Shown piece by piece: positions 33,537-42,467 of a stretch of DNA of 64,000 nt. The position numbers were made by a program, and so were the translations under genes. The stretch is from Streptomyces resistomycificus (GTDB taxonomy: Bacteria; Actinomycetota; Actinomycetes; Streptomycetales; Streptomycetaceae). The stretch spans positions 223,060 to 287,059 of the forward strand of contig NZ_KQ948991.1 in assembly GCF_001514265.1 (NCBI RefSeq), read 5' to 3'. The notes under the pieces were generated by a model that saw nothing but the letters and a program-made list of their open reading frames with translations, was not told the origin of the DNA and made no database searches. Numbering within the stretch: the stretch's first letter is position 1; each line of letters begins with the position of its first letter.

Positions 33537-33803
33537 ATGAAGAAAACACGCGAGCAGATGGTCGCAGACAACATGTGGGGATCGGCGGCACTCTTTGTCT
33601 GCGCTGCCTTCTTCTCTTTTGTGGCTGTCCGTACGGATGGCGCGGACAAGGTGGGGTGGATACTCTATCTCTGCGGCTGGATCCCCCCGACGGGAATGGC
33701 GATATGGTGCCTTACCAAGCGCCGTAACCTTGGTGTCGGTGGAGCGTTTTCCTTCCTACTTCTGATGGTTTCAGGAGTCTTGTTCTGGCTGAACCATGGC
33801 TGA
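33537..33803 (+). CDS. small three-helix membrane protein, candidate immunity protein
   Basis: ATG 33537 is preceded by AAGGGGGAAGA. The 88-residue product has a basic start (MKKTREQMVADNM) and helices at ~14-31 (WGSAALFVCAAFFSFVAVR), 38-57 and 68-86. Its stop lies inside the ABC ATPase gene, which starts eight bases earlier, so they are coupled. About a third of the codons end in A or T by my count, far above neighbouring genes. It sits between a secreted cationic protein and a BcrA-type ABC transporter, the place where dedicated immunity genes often lie. No family is recognised. Confidence 0.75.
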   Translation: MKKTREQMVADNMWGSAALFVCAAFFSFVAVRTDGADKVGWILYLCGWIPPTGMAIWCLTKRRNLGVGGAFSFLLLMVSGVLFWLNHG

Positions 33804-34716
33804 CCTCGACACCTCGGCATCTCCCCTGCTGACCGCGCACGGCCTGTCCAAGGAATTCCGCGGCCGACGCGCACTGTCCGAAGTTTCGCTGGAGCTGCCT
33901 CCCTATACGGTGACTGGTTTTCTGGGCGCGAACGGTGCAGGAAAGACCACCGCGATCCGCCTGCTGCTCGGCCTGCTGCCGGGACGTGGTGAAACTCTGT
34001 TCATGGGACGGCCGTTGGCCCAGTGGCGTGCGCCCGCGGGGATCGTTGGAGCGGTTCTCGGCGGCATCGCCGGCCACCCCAAGCACTCGGTGCGCGCGCA
34101 TTTGACGATGGTGGCCTCCGGTGCGGGCACCCCAAGCGGACGCGTGACTGACGTTCTCGACCTGGTCGGCATGCGGGAGAGTGCGGGGATGCGCCTCGAG
34201 CGTCTGTCTCTCGGCATGGCTCAGCGCGTGGGAATGGCTCAGGCTCTGATCGGCGATCCGCGAGTCCTGATCCTCGATGAGCCAACCAATGGGCTCGACC
34301 CGCATTCGGTGCGCTGGTTGAGGACCTTCCTGCGCGACTTCGCCGCCGAGGGACGTGCGGTGCTGGTGTCCAGCCACCAACTGGCAGAACTGGAACTGCT
34401 GGCCGACAGAGTCGTCGTACTCGCGAAAGGCCGAGTGGTGGCCAGAGCATCCATGTCGGACCTGGCCAGGACAGCTCAAGGACGGGTGGGCGTGCAAAGC
34501 CCCGTCCTCGAACGACTGGAACCACTGGTCGAGCAGCGAGGCGGGGCTCTCACGATGACCACCGGAGAGGCCGCCGAGATCACGGGACTGTCGAGGGCCG
34601 AGGTTGGTGACCTGGCGGCCGAGCACTCCATACCCCTGCACTGGCTGGACGAGCGACCGGCTTCCTTGGAGGACTTCTACCTGTCCGTGGCCGAGCAGGA
34701 GTACCGGATCCGATGA
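33796..34716 (+). CDS. ABC transporter ATP-binding protein (BcrA/LanF type)
   Basis: This 306-residue protein has Walker A GANGAGKTT (~44-52), signature LSLGMAQRVGMAQA (~138), Walker B VLILDEPTNGLDP and the switch His in SSHQL. The BcrA-type motif of bacteriocin and antibiotic resistance ATPases is consistent with its set of neighbours. It overlaps the small membrane protein gene by eight bases and the permease gene by four (ATGA), so the three are coupled. With the permease at 34713 it forms an ABC-2 exporter. Given the secreted cationic protein upstream, self-immunity or export of that protein is likely; a general drug role is the alternative. Confidence 0.92.
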   Translation: MADLDTSASPLLTAHGLSKEFRGRRALSEVSLELPPYTVTGFLGANGAGKTTAIRLLLGLLPGRGETLFMGRPLAQWRAPAGIVGAVLGGIAGHPKHSVRAHLTMVASGAGTPSGRVTDVLDLVGMRESAGMRLERLSLGMAQRVGMAQALIGDPRVLILDEPTNGLDPHSVRWLRTFLRDFAAEGRAVLVSSHQLAELELLADRVVVLAKGRVVARASMSDLARTAQGRVGVQSPVLERLEPLVEQRGGALTMTTGEAAEITGLSRAEVGDLAAEHSIPLHWLDERPASLEDFYLSVAEQEYRIR

Positions 34717-35621
34717 GTCCAACTGCCGTCACAACCAGCAAACGAGATGCTTCACCCTATGACCGCGCGGTCCCGGTCATCCCCCTGGCCGGGACCGCGC
34801 TCAAACGCGCTCTGCACTACGAATACATGAGGCTGAGGGGCCTCCGGTCGACCTGGGTAGTCCTGGCGGCGCTGATAACCCTGAGCTTGCTCAACGGCGT
34901 GCTGCTGCCGATGGAGGCGATGGGAGCCGGGCCCGGAGGGGCAGGGCAGTCCTCCCTCGACACCGGACGGCTGGTCGATTCTCTGCAATTCAATCCCATA
35001 GGTATGCAACTGCCGCTCTCTGCATGGATGCTGGTGTTCGTCTTCGGCACTGGGCCGATCACCACGGAGTTCAGCCACCGGACAGCGCGGACAGCCTGGT
35101 TGACCGTCGGCAGCCGCAGTCTGTCTTATGCAGCCAAGCTCATCACGGGCACGGTCGGCGCTCTGACTGCCTCAGTCGTGGGGCTCGTGCTCAGCGCGGC
35201 CTCGGGCTCGACAGCCGTGACAGTGGTAGGGCTGCCGCAGCCCGACTGGTGGGCTGCATGCGGCCCCCTGCTGAGGTACCTGACTGTCATGGCATGTCTG
35301 CCAGTTCTGGCTGGCGGTCTGGCCGCGTGCATCCGAAGCCGGCTGATGACGGTGCTCATACTCGCACTGTGGCCCCTCATGCTGGAACGAGGTTTCGGCC
35401 TGGCCGTCGAACAGATCCCCGGAACAGGCAACGTCTCGGAGTGGTTTCCGTTCGCTGCGGCCAGAGCAGCCATGAGCGGTACAGAGAATCCGGAGGAGTT
35501 CACCCGGCTACTCATCGGCAGTGACCTGGCACCCCTGACAGGCCTCGCGGTCTTCTCCGTCAGCGCCGCCCTTATCGCCTACTGCGGATGGCAGGTCTAC
35601 CGGCGGCGGGAGGCCCCATGA
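34713..35621 (+). CDS. ABC-2 type permease
   Basis: The 302-residue membrane protein begins with a ~30-residue cytoplasmic lead and a first helix STWVVLAALITLSLLNGVLL. It has about six helices and the ABC-2 pattern FGTGPITTEFSHRTARTAWL in the middle, a coupling-helix stretch typical of lantibiotic-type immunity permeases. The TGA overlaps the ATG of the DUF418 gene (ATGA). It is the membrane half of the transporter with 33796. Confidence 0.9.
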   Translation: MSPTAVTTSKRDASPYDRAVPVIPLAGTALKRALHYEYMRLRGLRSTWVVLAALITLSLLNGVLLPMEAMGAGPGGAGQSSLDTGRLVDSLQFNPIGMQLPLSAWMLVFVFGTGPITTEFSHRTARTAWLTVGSRSLSYAAKLITGTVGALTASVVGLVLSAASGSTAVTVVGLPQPDWWAACGPLLRYLTVMACLPVLAGGLAACIRSRLMTVLILALWPLMLERGFGLAVEQIPGTGNVSEWFPFAAARAAMSGTENPEEFTRLLIGSDLAPLTGLAVFSVSAALIAYCGWQVYRRREAP

Positions 35622-36814
35622 GCAGCACACCGGTAGACCCCCGGCGCCTGCCCGACGTCGACGCGCTGCGCGGGTTCGCGTTGTTCGGGATCCTCGTGGT
35701 CAACAGCAGTCAGATGATGGATCCCTACATGTCGGAGGGGATCCGCGAGCCCGGGGCCGCTCCTTGGGACCAGTTCGCCCTGTGGCTGGTGACGGCGCTG
35801 GCGGCCACCAAGTTCTACCTCCTGTTCTCCTTCCTCTTCGGCTACAGCTTCACCCTCCAGACGGACTCCGCCGAGCGGGACGGCGCGCGCCTCGCTCCGC
35901 GCTTCCTGCGCAGGTCCCTGGGCCTGGTGCTGCTGGGTCTGGTGCACGCCGTCGTGCTGTTCAACGGCGACATCCTCATGACCTACGGCCTCCTCGGACT
36001 GACCCTGCTGTGGGCGCGGCGGATGACCCCGGCCACCGCCGCCAAGACGGCCGCCTGGACGTACGGGGTCTTCGGCGCCGTTCTCACCGCGGTGGGCGCG
36101 CTCACCCTGTGGGTGGACGACGAGAGCGCCTCCGACTCCCGGGCGATCGCGGACGCGGTGGCCGCCTACCGCGGCGACCCCGGCACGGTTCTCCAGGCGA
36201 ACCTGGACCGGCTCCCGGACGCGTTCCTCGGCATCCTCGTCATGGCGCCCGGCGTACTCGCGGCGTTCTTCCTCGGGTTGGCCGCGGGCCGGCGACGCCT
36301 GCTCGCACCGGGACAGGCGAGCCGCTCCCGGCTGACCGGGATCACGGTCGTCGGACTGGCGGTGGGAGCCCCCGGGGCGATCTTCTTCGCCTCCGCCTCT
36401 CAAGGCCCCCTGGACGCACGCTGGCAGTACCTGGGCCTCGGTGTGGGCATGCTGACGGCTCCCGCCCTGTCGGCGGCGTACGCGTGCTTCGTACTGCTCC
36501 TGCTGCGCTCGTCACGCGGCGCCCGTACCCAGCGGCTGCTCGCCCCGGCGGGCCGCACGGCCCTCACCAACTACCTGACCCAGTCCCTGGTCATGGCCTT
36601 CATCGCCACGGCCTACGGCCTCTCCCTCTACGGCCGCCTGGGAGCGGCCGCGATCCTGACACTCGCGTGCGCTCTCTACGCCCTCCAGCTCGCCGCCAGC
36701 GCGACGTACGCGAGACGTTTCCGACACGGCCCCGCAGAGTGGCTGCTGCGGGCGATCACCATGGCCGGGCGGCCGGGGAAGAGAGACAGAGCGGCAACGC
36801 CCCGTCCCACGTGA
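35618..36814 (+). CDS. DUF418 domain-containing membrane protein
   Basis: Starting at ATG 35618 (GGAGG upstream) the product has 398 residues. It has ~9 helices: DALRGFALFGILVVNSSQM at the start, then FYLLFSFLFGYSFTLQTDSA, and the DUF418 region at the C-terminal third (GRTALTNYLTQSLVMAFIA, then YGLSLYGRLGAA). DUF418 and acyltransferase-3-like proteins may modify cell-surface molecules, but no activity is established. It is the last gene of the set and, unlike the genes before it, is GC-rich. It is coupled to the permease by a four-base overlap. Confidence 0.9.
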   Translation: MSSTPVDPRRLPDVDALRGFALFGILVVNSSQMMDPYMSEGIREPGAAPWDQFALWLVTALAATKFYLLFSFLFGYSFTLQTDSAERDGARLAPRFLRRSLGLVLLGLVHAVVLFNGDILMTYGLLGLTLLWARRMTPATAAKTAAWTYGVFGAVLTAVGALTLWVDDESASDSRAIADAVAAYRGDPGTVLQANLDRLPDAFLGILVMAPGVLAAFFLGLAAGRRRLLAPGQASRSRLTGITVVGLAVGAPGAIFFASASQGPLDARWQYLGLGVGMLTAPALSAAYACFVLLLLRSSRGARTQRLLAPAGRTALTNYLTQSLVMAFIATAYGLSLYGRLGAAAILTLACALYALQLAASATYARRFRHGPAEWLLRAITMAGRPGKRDRAATPRPT

Positions 36815-36915
36815 CGTCAGAACGCATGCGCTCCACACCCTCTGAGAAGGCGCGGATGCCCGAACCGCACTGGCAGACGTCGACGTGCAGCGGCGCGTTG
36901 GGCCGCTGCGAACTC

Positions 36916-36945
36916 CGTCCGGTAGCCCAGCGGCTACCCCGGACG
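36916..36945 (-). terminator. imperfect hairpin over the end of the 36934 gene
   Basis: CGTCCGG-TAGCC-CAGC-GGCTA-CC-CCGGACG forms a 12-bp stem with a two-base bulge. It includes the TAG stop of the minus-strand gene and also faces the end of the DUF418 gene. Confidence 0.6.
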
Positions 36946-37350
36946 CCGCACCCACGGCGCGAAGCGCTGCCCGGGGACCGCGTCGTCACGCCGGTACCTC
37001 AGGACCATCTCCTGCACGACCTCCAGGCGTTCCGCGGCGACGAGGCAGGAGACCGGCTCCCGGCCGCCCGCGTCCGCTTCGAAGGCGACCAGGACCGGCG
37101 GGTCCTCGCCGAGCCGGCGAGAGACCCGTACCAGTTCCTCGCTCGTCGGCTCGCGGAACACCGGATCGTGGAACGCCGTCGGGCACTGGACGTACACCGG
37201 ATCGGCGAAGACCAGCTCCAACCCGTGGTGGTAGGTGAGGTCCTGGCCCGCCGCCAGACGGAACTCACCGGCGTTCCAGGTGATGACGTCCCAGTCCCAC
37301 CAGGCCCCCTCGGGGAGCCTGACGGGTGGGTACCGGCGTTCCGCGTCCAC
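36934..37350 (-). CDS. hypothetical protein, unknown function
   Basis: This 138-residue soluble protein reads MDAERRYPPVRLPEGAWWDW, then YHHGLELVFADPVYVQCPTA and ERLEVVQEMVLRYRRDDAVP. It has aromatic clusters and a central helix (PTSEELVRVSRRLGEDPPVL), but I recognise no family. It begins 19 bases after the stop of the lipoprotein gene and on the same strand, so it is probably cotranscribed with it. A hairpin closes it. Confidence 0.6.
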   Translation of the reverse strand: MDAERRYPPVRLPEGAWWDWDVITWNAGEFRLAAGQDLTYHHGLELVFADPVYVQCPTAFHDPVFREPTSEELVRVSRRLGEDPPVLVAFEADAGGREPVSCLVAAERLEVVQEMVLRYRRDDAVPGQRFAPWVRRPG

Positions 37351-37369
37351 GCTCAGCTCAGCTCCCGGC

Positions 37370-38803
37370 TCAGGCCGGGGCGAACGCGAAGAAGCCGTCC
37401 CCTGTGCTCAGGTAGCCGTAGCCCGTGGCCGTCTCGACGAGGGGGACGGACTCCTCGGGGAGGTCCTTGGCCAGAACCTCGCGGGTGCGGGCGTCCACGG
37501 CCAGGGCGCCGTCGTCGGTCAGTCCGTACAGCACCGCACCGTCCCTCGTGAAGCGCAGCGGGTCGAGCGCCGTCTCGCCCTCCGCCTGGGTCCACAGCCG
37601 CTTGCCGTCGGCCACCTGCCAGAGCGCCGTACCGGAGTAGTTGACGTCGACCTCCTCCGCGTCCTTGGCGGCGACGCTGCCGTCGGGTGAGAAGAGGACC
37701 TCCTCACTGGCCTTGTACGACGCGGTCAGCTTGCCGCTCGCCAGGTCGTACCAGGCGTCGATCCAGGTGCCGGAGGCGATGTCGGACTGCCAGCCGACCA
37801 GCGCCTTTCCGTCGGTGACGCGCAGGACCCTCACCGCGCCGGACGCGGGCGCGCCCTCGTCGTCGAGCGCCACGCCGGGCGGCACCTGGGCGTCGCCGCT
37901 GGACCACACCTTCTTGCCGGTGGCGAGGTCGTTGAGGCTGACCAGCTCGGGGTCCGACTCGTAGTTGGTGGCGTTCTCGAAGCCCGCGTAGTACGTGTCC
38001 GCGATCAGCGGCGCGTGCGTCGCGAAGCCGTCGGCCATGCCCTGCTCCGGGCGGTACGTGCAGTCGGCCGCGGTGCCCGTGCAGGTGACCGTGCGGGCGG
38101 TGCCGCCGTCGACCGGGGTCAGGCGCAGGGTGTTGTCGACGGTCTCGACGCGGTAGCCGTCGAGGATCTGCCCCTCCTCGTAGCCCGAGACCTGCCCCAG
38201 CTTCGTGCCCTCGGCGTCGTACACGACCGCCGTCGAGCTCGTCTTCGCCTCGGTCAGGCCGTCGGACTCGGTGGTGGAGGCGGTGGCCACGACGATGGCC
38301 GGGGTGCCCCCGTGCCAGGTCGTCCGCTCGATCGAACCGGCGGTCACCTTAAGGGTCTTGTTCACCGCGCCGGTCTTGGCGTCCCGGAACTCCAGGGTGA
38401 GGGGCTCGGGTTCGTCGGTGTCGTAGGTGAACAGGGCCCGGGTGGGCTCGACGAGCGTGCTCGGGTCGTTGTCGCTGAGGTATTCGCCGTTCGCGCGCTT
38501 GGCGAACAGCAGGGTGCCGCCGAGGTCCAGCGCCCTGAAGTGGCCCTCGCCGGGCAGGCTCCAGGCGGCCTTCGGCGCGAACCCGGGCAGGGCGGGGCCG
38601 GTGTAGGCGGGGCCGCTCGGGGCGGCGGCCGGCGTGGCGTCGGCGGATCCGGAGGCCTTGGGGGCCTTCCCGGCGGTGTCGGCGTCGGCCCCGCCGCAGC
38701 CGGACAGCAGCGCGAGCGAGAGCACCACGGACAGCGTGAGGCCGGTGGTCGCGCGGGTGGGCGCGCCGAAAGTGCGCAGCCGTGTTCCGTTGGTGGACAG
38801 CAT
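37370..38803 (-). CDS. secreted lipoprotein with beta-propeller (PQQ-like) repeats
   Basis: ATG 38803 (MLSTNGTRLRTFG) follows GGGGGAAG; in-frame starts further out are less likely. The 477-residue product has a lipobox LSLALLSGCGG (Cys about 33-36), so it is lipid-anchored outside the membrane. A Gly/Ala/Thr-rich linker leads to blades such as ARTVTCTGTAADCTYRPEQG, DLATGKKVWSSGDAQVPPGV, TALWQVADGKRLWTQAEGET and LTDDGALAVDARTREVLAKD. Blades contain KxW/LW and D-x-R-T-x-E patterns typical of PQQ/YVTN-like propellers. Binding or surface sensing is inferred; the partner is not known. Confidence 0.85.
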   Translation of the reverse strand: MLSTNGTRLRTFGAPTRATTGLTLSVVLSLALLSGCGGADADTAGKAPKASGSADATPAAAPSGPAYTGPALPGFAPKAAWSLPGEGHFRALDLGGTLLFAKRANGEYLSDNDPSTLVEPTRALFTYDTDEPEPLTLEFRDAKTGAVNKTLKVTAGSIERTTWHGGTPAIVVATASTTESDGLTEAKTSSTAVVYDAEGTKLGQVSGYEEGQILDGYRVETVDNTLRLTPVDGGTARTVTCTGTAADCTYRPEQGMADGFATHAPLIADTYYAGFENATNYESDPELVSLNDLATGKKVWSSGDAQVPPGVALDDEGAPASGAVRVLRVTDGKALVGWQSDIASGTWIDAWYDLASGKLTASYKASEEVLFSPDGSVAAKDAEEVDVNYSGTALWQVADGKRLWTQAEGETALDPLRFTRDGAVLYGLTDDGALAVDARTREVLAKDLPEESVPLVETATGYGYLSTGDGFFAFAPA

Positions 38804-39032
38804 GTACTTCCCCCGTGTTCGAGACATGACAGCCCGTGATCCTAGAGGAGTTTCGGATCTTGCCCGGTCCGCCATTCGAACTTTTCCGGCGAAGGCGACG
38901 CGAAGGGCCCCACCTCCACAGGATCTTCGCCTGCGCCCGGCCGCCCCCGCTTCATCGCGTTCGCAGGTGCGAAGGCGGCCTGGTGATCAGGAACACATCA
39001 CCGGAGCGGGAGACCCCCGCCCGCGACACGCC

Positions 39033-40139
39033 CTACTTCAGACCGGCCGCCGCGCAGGCCGACTTGAAGTCGCCGGTGCAGATGTCGGACACCTTGTAGA
39101 TGCCGTCCGCGACGACGGTCGTCTCGATGTTCTTCTTCGTCAGGGCCACCACGGGCACCAGCTGTGCCGGGATGTCCTTGTCGGTGGGGCTGTCCACCTT
39201 GTCGGAGGCGAGGGCGTCGAACTTGATGTCCCTGCCCTGGACCTTCGCCACGGCCATCTCGGCGGCGGCCTCGGCCTCCTGCGGGTACGGCTTGTAGACG
39301 CTCATGTACTGCTCGCCCGCGACGATCCGCTGCACGGCGGAGAGTTCCGCGTCCTGACCGGTGATCGGCGGCAGGTCTGTGACGCCCCCGGCCTCCAGGG
39401 CCTTGATGATGCCGCCCGCCATGGCGTCGTTGGCGGAGTAGACGGCGGCGATGTTGCCCTTGCCGATCTTCTGGAGCGCGCCGGCCATGTTGGCCTGGGC
39501 GGCCTCCGGGCTCCAGCCCTCGGTGTCGAACGACTCGGCGATCGTCACCTTGCCCTCCAGCTCGGAGAGCGCACCCGCCTTGAACTGCCCGGCGTTCGGG
39601 TCGGTGGGCGAACCGTTCATCATGACGATCTTGTCCGAGGTGTCGGCGTTCTCCCCCAGCGCCTCGATGATCGAGCGGCCCTGGACCTCGCCGACCAGCT
39701 CGTTGTCGAAGGAGACGTAGGCGTCGATCGGGCCCTCGGCCAGACGGTCGTAGGCGATGACCGGGATGCCCGCGTCCTTCGCCTTCGTCACCGTCTGAGC
39801 GATGGCGTGCGAGTCGACGGCGTCCAGCAGGATGACGTCGACCTGCTCGTCGATCATCTGCTCCATCTGGGCGGCCTGCTTCTTCGCGTCGGCCTCGGCG
39901 TTGGCGTACACGGTCTTGCCCTGCTTGTTGGTGAGGGAGGCGACCTTCTCCTTGATGATCGGGTAGTCGAACTCCTCGTAGCGCGTGTTCGTCTTCTCCG
40001 GCATCAGCACGCCGACCGTGATGTCGTTCCCCTTGGTCGGGCTCGCCTCGCCGGCGTCCCCGGTCACCCCCAGCGCGCCGCAGGCGGCCAGCGAGAGGGT
40101 CATCGTGGACGCGGCCACGGATATGGCGATACGACGCAT
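39033..40139 (-). CDS. D-xylose-type substrate-binding lipoprotein, orphan
   Basis: ATG 40139 gives 368 residues with lipobox LSLAACGALG (Cys about 20). It is a periplasmic-binding fold of the sugar-binding (XylF/ChvE) group: ITVGVLMPEKTNTRYEEFDY, LLDAVDSHAIAQTVTKAKDA, VIAYDRLAEGPIDAYVSFDN, MMNGSPTDPNAGQFKAGALS, ITGQDAELSAVQRIVAGEQY. It would capture xylose or a similar sugar at the outer face of the membrane. No ATPase or permease genes are adjacent, so it must share a transporter elsewhere or act as a sensor. The upstream 200-base gap also serves the divergent fibronectin gene. Confidence 0.92.
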   Translation of the reverse strand: MRRIAISVAASTMTLSLAACGALGVTGDAGEASPTKGNDITVGVLMPEKTNTRYEEFDYPIIKEKVASLTNKQGKTVYANAEADAKKQAAQMEQMIDEQVDVILLDAVDSHAIAQTVTKAKDAGIPVIAYDRLAEGPIDAYVSFDNELVGEVQGRSIIEALGENADTSDKIVMMNGSPTDPNAGQFKAGALSELEGKVTIAESFDTEGWSPEAAQANMAGALQKIGKGNIAAVYSANDAMAGGIIKALEAGGVTDLPPITGQDAELSAVQRIVAGEQYMSVYKPYPQEAEAAAEMAVAKVQGRDIKFDALASDKVDSPTDKDIPAQLVPVVALTKKNIETTVVADGIYKVSDICTGDFKSACAAAGLK

Positions 40140-40375
40140 TGGGGAGCTCACTTCTGGTGCCTTCCGGACGCGGGCGCAGCATTGCGGCCCATGTGACTGA
40201 AAAGCCAACGCGCCGCCCTCCCCCAGCGTCAAGCGGAACTACTTAACGAGATGGCAACACCACGCTCCGCTTTGCATGTGAAGACACCGCGAAACCGTCT
40301 TCAAGCGCCCTTTACGGTCCCTCCATTCAAAGGTGACCAACAGCAGGCGAGAAACCGTACAACCAACTCGTTTAC

Positions 40376-40388
40376 TCACGAGTCGTGA
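40376..40388. promoter_or_regulatory. 13-bp palindrome upstream of the first fibronectin gene
   Basis: TCACGA-G-TCGTGA is a perfect dyad in the intergenic space between the orphan binding protein and the fibronectin gene. It may be an operator. No known regulator is matched. Confidence 0.4.
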
Positions 40389-40433
40389 TCACAGCGGCTG
40401 CCTCTGCCGCTCCGATCCCGACCAGAGGACCGA

Positions 40434-42467
40434 ATGAACTCAGCCAGACGCACGACCACGGCGGCCGCGTCCGTCGTCGTGCTCGCCACCACGGGCGGCC
40501 TGCTCACCGCGCTCGCCGCGCCCGCGTCCGCCGCCATGACCTGCGCCTCGCCGGTCTTCAAGCGGCAGTTCTTCGCGAACACCACCTTCTCCGGGACGCC
40601 GAAGAAGACCGACTGCGACAGCGCCATCGACCAGAACTGGGGCACCGGAGCCCCCGCCTCCGGCCTCCCCTCGAACAACTTCGGCGTCCGCTGGACCGTC
40701 ACCCGCGACTTCGGCTCCGGCGGCCCCTTCGCACTGCCCGTCGCCACCCAGGACGGCATCCGCGTCTACCTCGACGACGTCCGCAAGGTCGACCTCTGGA
40801 AGAACGTGTCGAGCACGGTCAAGAAGACCGTCAACATCACCATCCCCTCCGGCAGACACACCCTGCGCATCGACCACGTCAACTGGACCGGCACCGCCAA
40901 CGTCAAGTTCGACTACACCCCGCGCACCTCCGCCACCGTCGACACGGTCAAACCCCTCGCCCCCACCGGGACCGCCGTCACCTACGACCAGGCCACCGGC
41001 AAAGCCAAGGTCACCTGGTCCAGGAACAAGGAGATGGACCTCGCCGGCTACCGCCTCTACCGACGGCTGAAGGGCACCGAGGACTACCGCAGGGTCAGCG
41101 GTGGCGACCCGGTCACCGGCACCTCGTTCACCGAGACGCTCGCGCCGACCGGCGCCGCGTACTACTACGAGGTCAGGGCCGTCGACAAGGCCGGCAACGA
41201 GTCGGCGGGCGGCACCGACGTGCCCGTCACCACCGTCGACAGGACCGCTCCGCTGACGCCGGTGGTGACGGCGACCGACGCCCCCGTCCTCGGGGTCGAG
41301 CTGGACTGGCAGGACGACACCTGGGACGTGGACTACGACGTCTACCGTGCCGCGTCCGCCTCCGGGCCGTTCGAGAAGCTCGGCGTCTCCCACGGGTCGA
41401 GCCGCACCGACGAGACCGCGCCCTACGGGGAGACCTCGTACTACAAGGTCGTCGCCAGGGACGCCGCCGGCAACACGGCCGCGGCGCGGGTCGTCTCCCT
41501 CGCCCGGCCGCTGTTCGTGCCCGTCGTCGACTCCACGGGCACGAACGCCGAGCAGACCGGCATCACCCTGGGCTGGACCGCCTCCAAGGCCGCGCCCACC
41601 CAGTACCGGGCCTACCGCTGGGACCCGTCCGACCCGAACGCCGTGCCGGTGCGGGTCACCTGCGAGACGTACCGGACGGGCAACGAGGCGGACTACTACC
41701 CGCAGTACGGCTGCACCGACTACTCCGCCGAGGCGAGCACGGCCTACGCCTACCACGTCACCAGCGTCGACGGCGCGGGCCGCGAGTCGGCGCCCTCGGC
41801 CACGGTCCACGCGGGCCTGCGGGACACCATCGCGCCGCCCACCGTGACGGGCCTGACCCACACCGCCACGGAGTACGGCACGGTCCTGGAGTGGGACGAG
41901 AGCCCGGCCCCGGACATCGCCGCGTACATCGTGCGGCGCGCCTCCGACGGCCGCGACCAGGCCACCCACGAGTGGCTCGCCACCCTCCCTGCCGGGACGA
42001 CCCGCTTCACCGACGTGCAGGTGCCCGACGACGAGAACTGGATCTACTTCGTCGACGCGGTGGACAAGCGGAACAACTCCCTCTACACGACGTCGGGCAA
42101 CCCGCTCGCCGACGTCGCCAACGTGAGCGTCAACGAGTTCGAGCTCACGCCGCCGCAGTCGCCGCCGCAGACCTCGCCCTGGTCCCTGTCCGCCGCGGCT
42201 GACGAGTCGGGCCACGCGGCGCTGTCGTGGAACTGCCACGGCACCGGCTGCGCCGCCACCGGCTTCCACGTCTACCGCTGGGACCGCGCCGCCGGGGAGT
42301 ACGTCCGCCTGACCGACGTGCCCCTGGCCGCCGACGTCCACGGCCACACCGACCTCACCACCCCGACGGCCACGACCAGTCACTACGTCATCTCGGCCGT
42401 CGCCGCGGACGGTTCGGAGTCCTTCTCCGGCCTCGCCGCCGTGGTGGTTCCGCCGAGCGGAGCATGA
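40434..42467 (+). CDS. secreted PA14-like/fibronectin type III protein A
   Basis: ATG 40434 gives 677 residues. Signal peptide up to ~34 (MNSARRTTTAAASVVVLATT, then ALAAPASA). Residues ~36-165 are a PA14-like or carbohydrate-binding module: FKRQFFANTTFSGTPKKTDC, WGTGAPASGLPSNNFGVRWT, YLDDVRKVDLWKN. Five fibronectin type III repeats follow, with AYYYEVRAVDKAGNESAGG, SYYKVVARDAAGN and VYRWDRAAG blocks. The last includes DVSVNEFE-like joins. It should be an extracellular adhesin or polysaccharide-binding protein; no catalytic domain is visible. It overlaps protein B by four bases (ATGA). Confidence 0.85.
   Translation: MNSARRTTTAAASVVVLATTGGLLTALAAPASAAMTCASPVFKRQFFANTTFSGTPKKTDCDSAIDQNWGTGAPASGLPSNNFGVRWTVTRDFGSGGPFALPVATQDGIRVYLDDVRKVDLWKNVSSTVKKTVNITIPSGRHTLRIDHVNWTGTANVKFDYTPRTSATVDTVKPLAPTGTAVTYDQATGKAKVTWSRNKEMDLAGYRLYRRLKGTEDYRRVSGGDPVTGTSFTETLAPTGAAYYYEVRAVDKAGNESAGGTDVPVTTVDRTAPLTPVVTATDAPVLGVELDWQDDTWDVDYDVYRAASASGPFEKLGVSHGSSRTDETAPYGETSYYKVVARDAAGNTAAARVVSLARPLFVPVVDSTGTNAEQTGITLGWTASKAAPTQYRAYRWDPSDPNAVPVRVTCETYRTGNEADYYPQYGCTDYSAEASTAYAYHVTSVDGAGRESAPSATVHAGLRDTIAPPTVTGLTHTATEYGTVLEWDESPAPDIAAYIVRRASDGRDQATHEWLATLPAGTTRFTDVQVPDDENWIYFVDAVDKRNNSLYTTSGNPLADVANVSVNEFELTPPQSPPQTSPWSLSAAADESGHAALSWNCHGTGCAATGFHVYRWDRAAGEYVRLTDVPLAADVHGHTDLTTPTATTSHYVISAVAADGSESFSGLAAVVVPPSGA
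40482..41079 (+). repeat. near-identical ~598-bp duplication, copy 1
   Basis: Copy 1 matches 42512-43109 at a constant offset of 2030 bases. By eye I see only about ten differences, for example GTCCGCCGCCAT versus GACCGCCGCCAC near 40528 and GCGAAC versus ACAAAC near 40576. The match covers the 5' part of both fibronectin genes and then stops abruptly. Confidence 0.9.
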
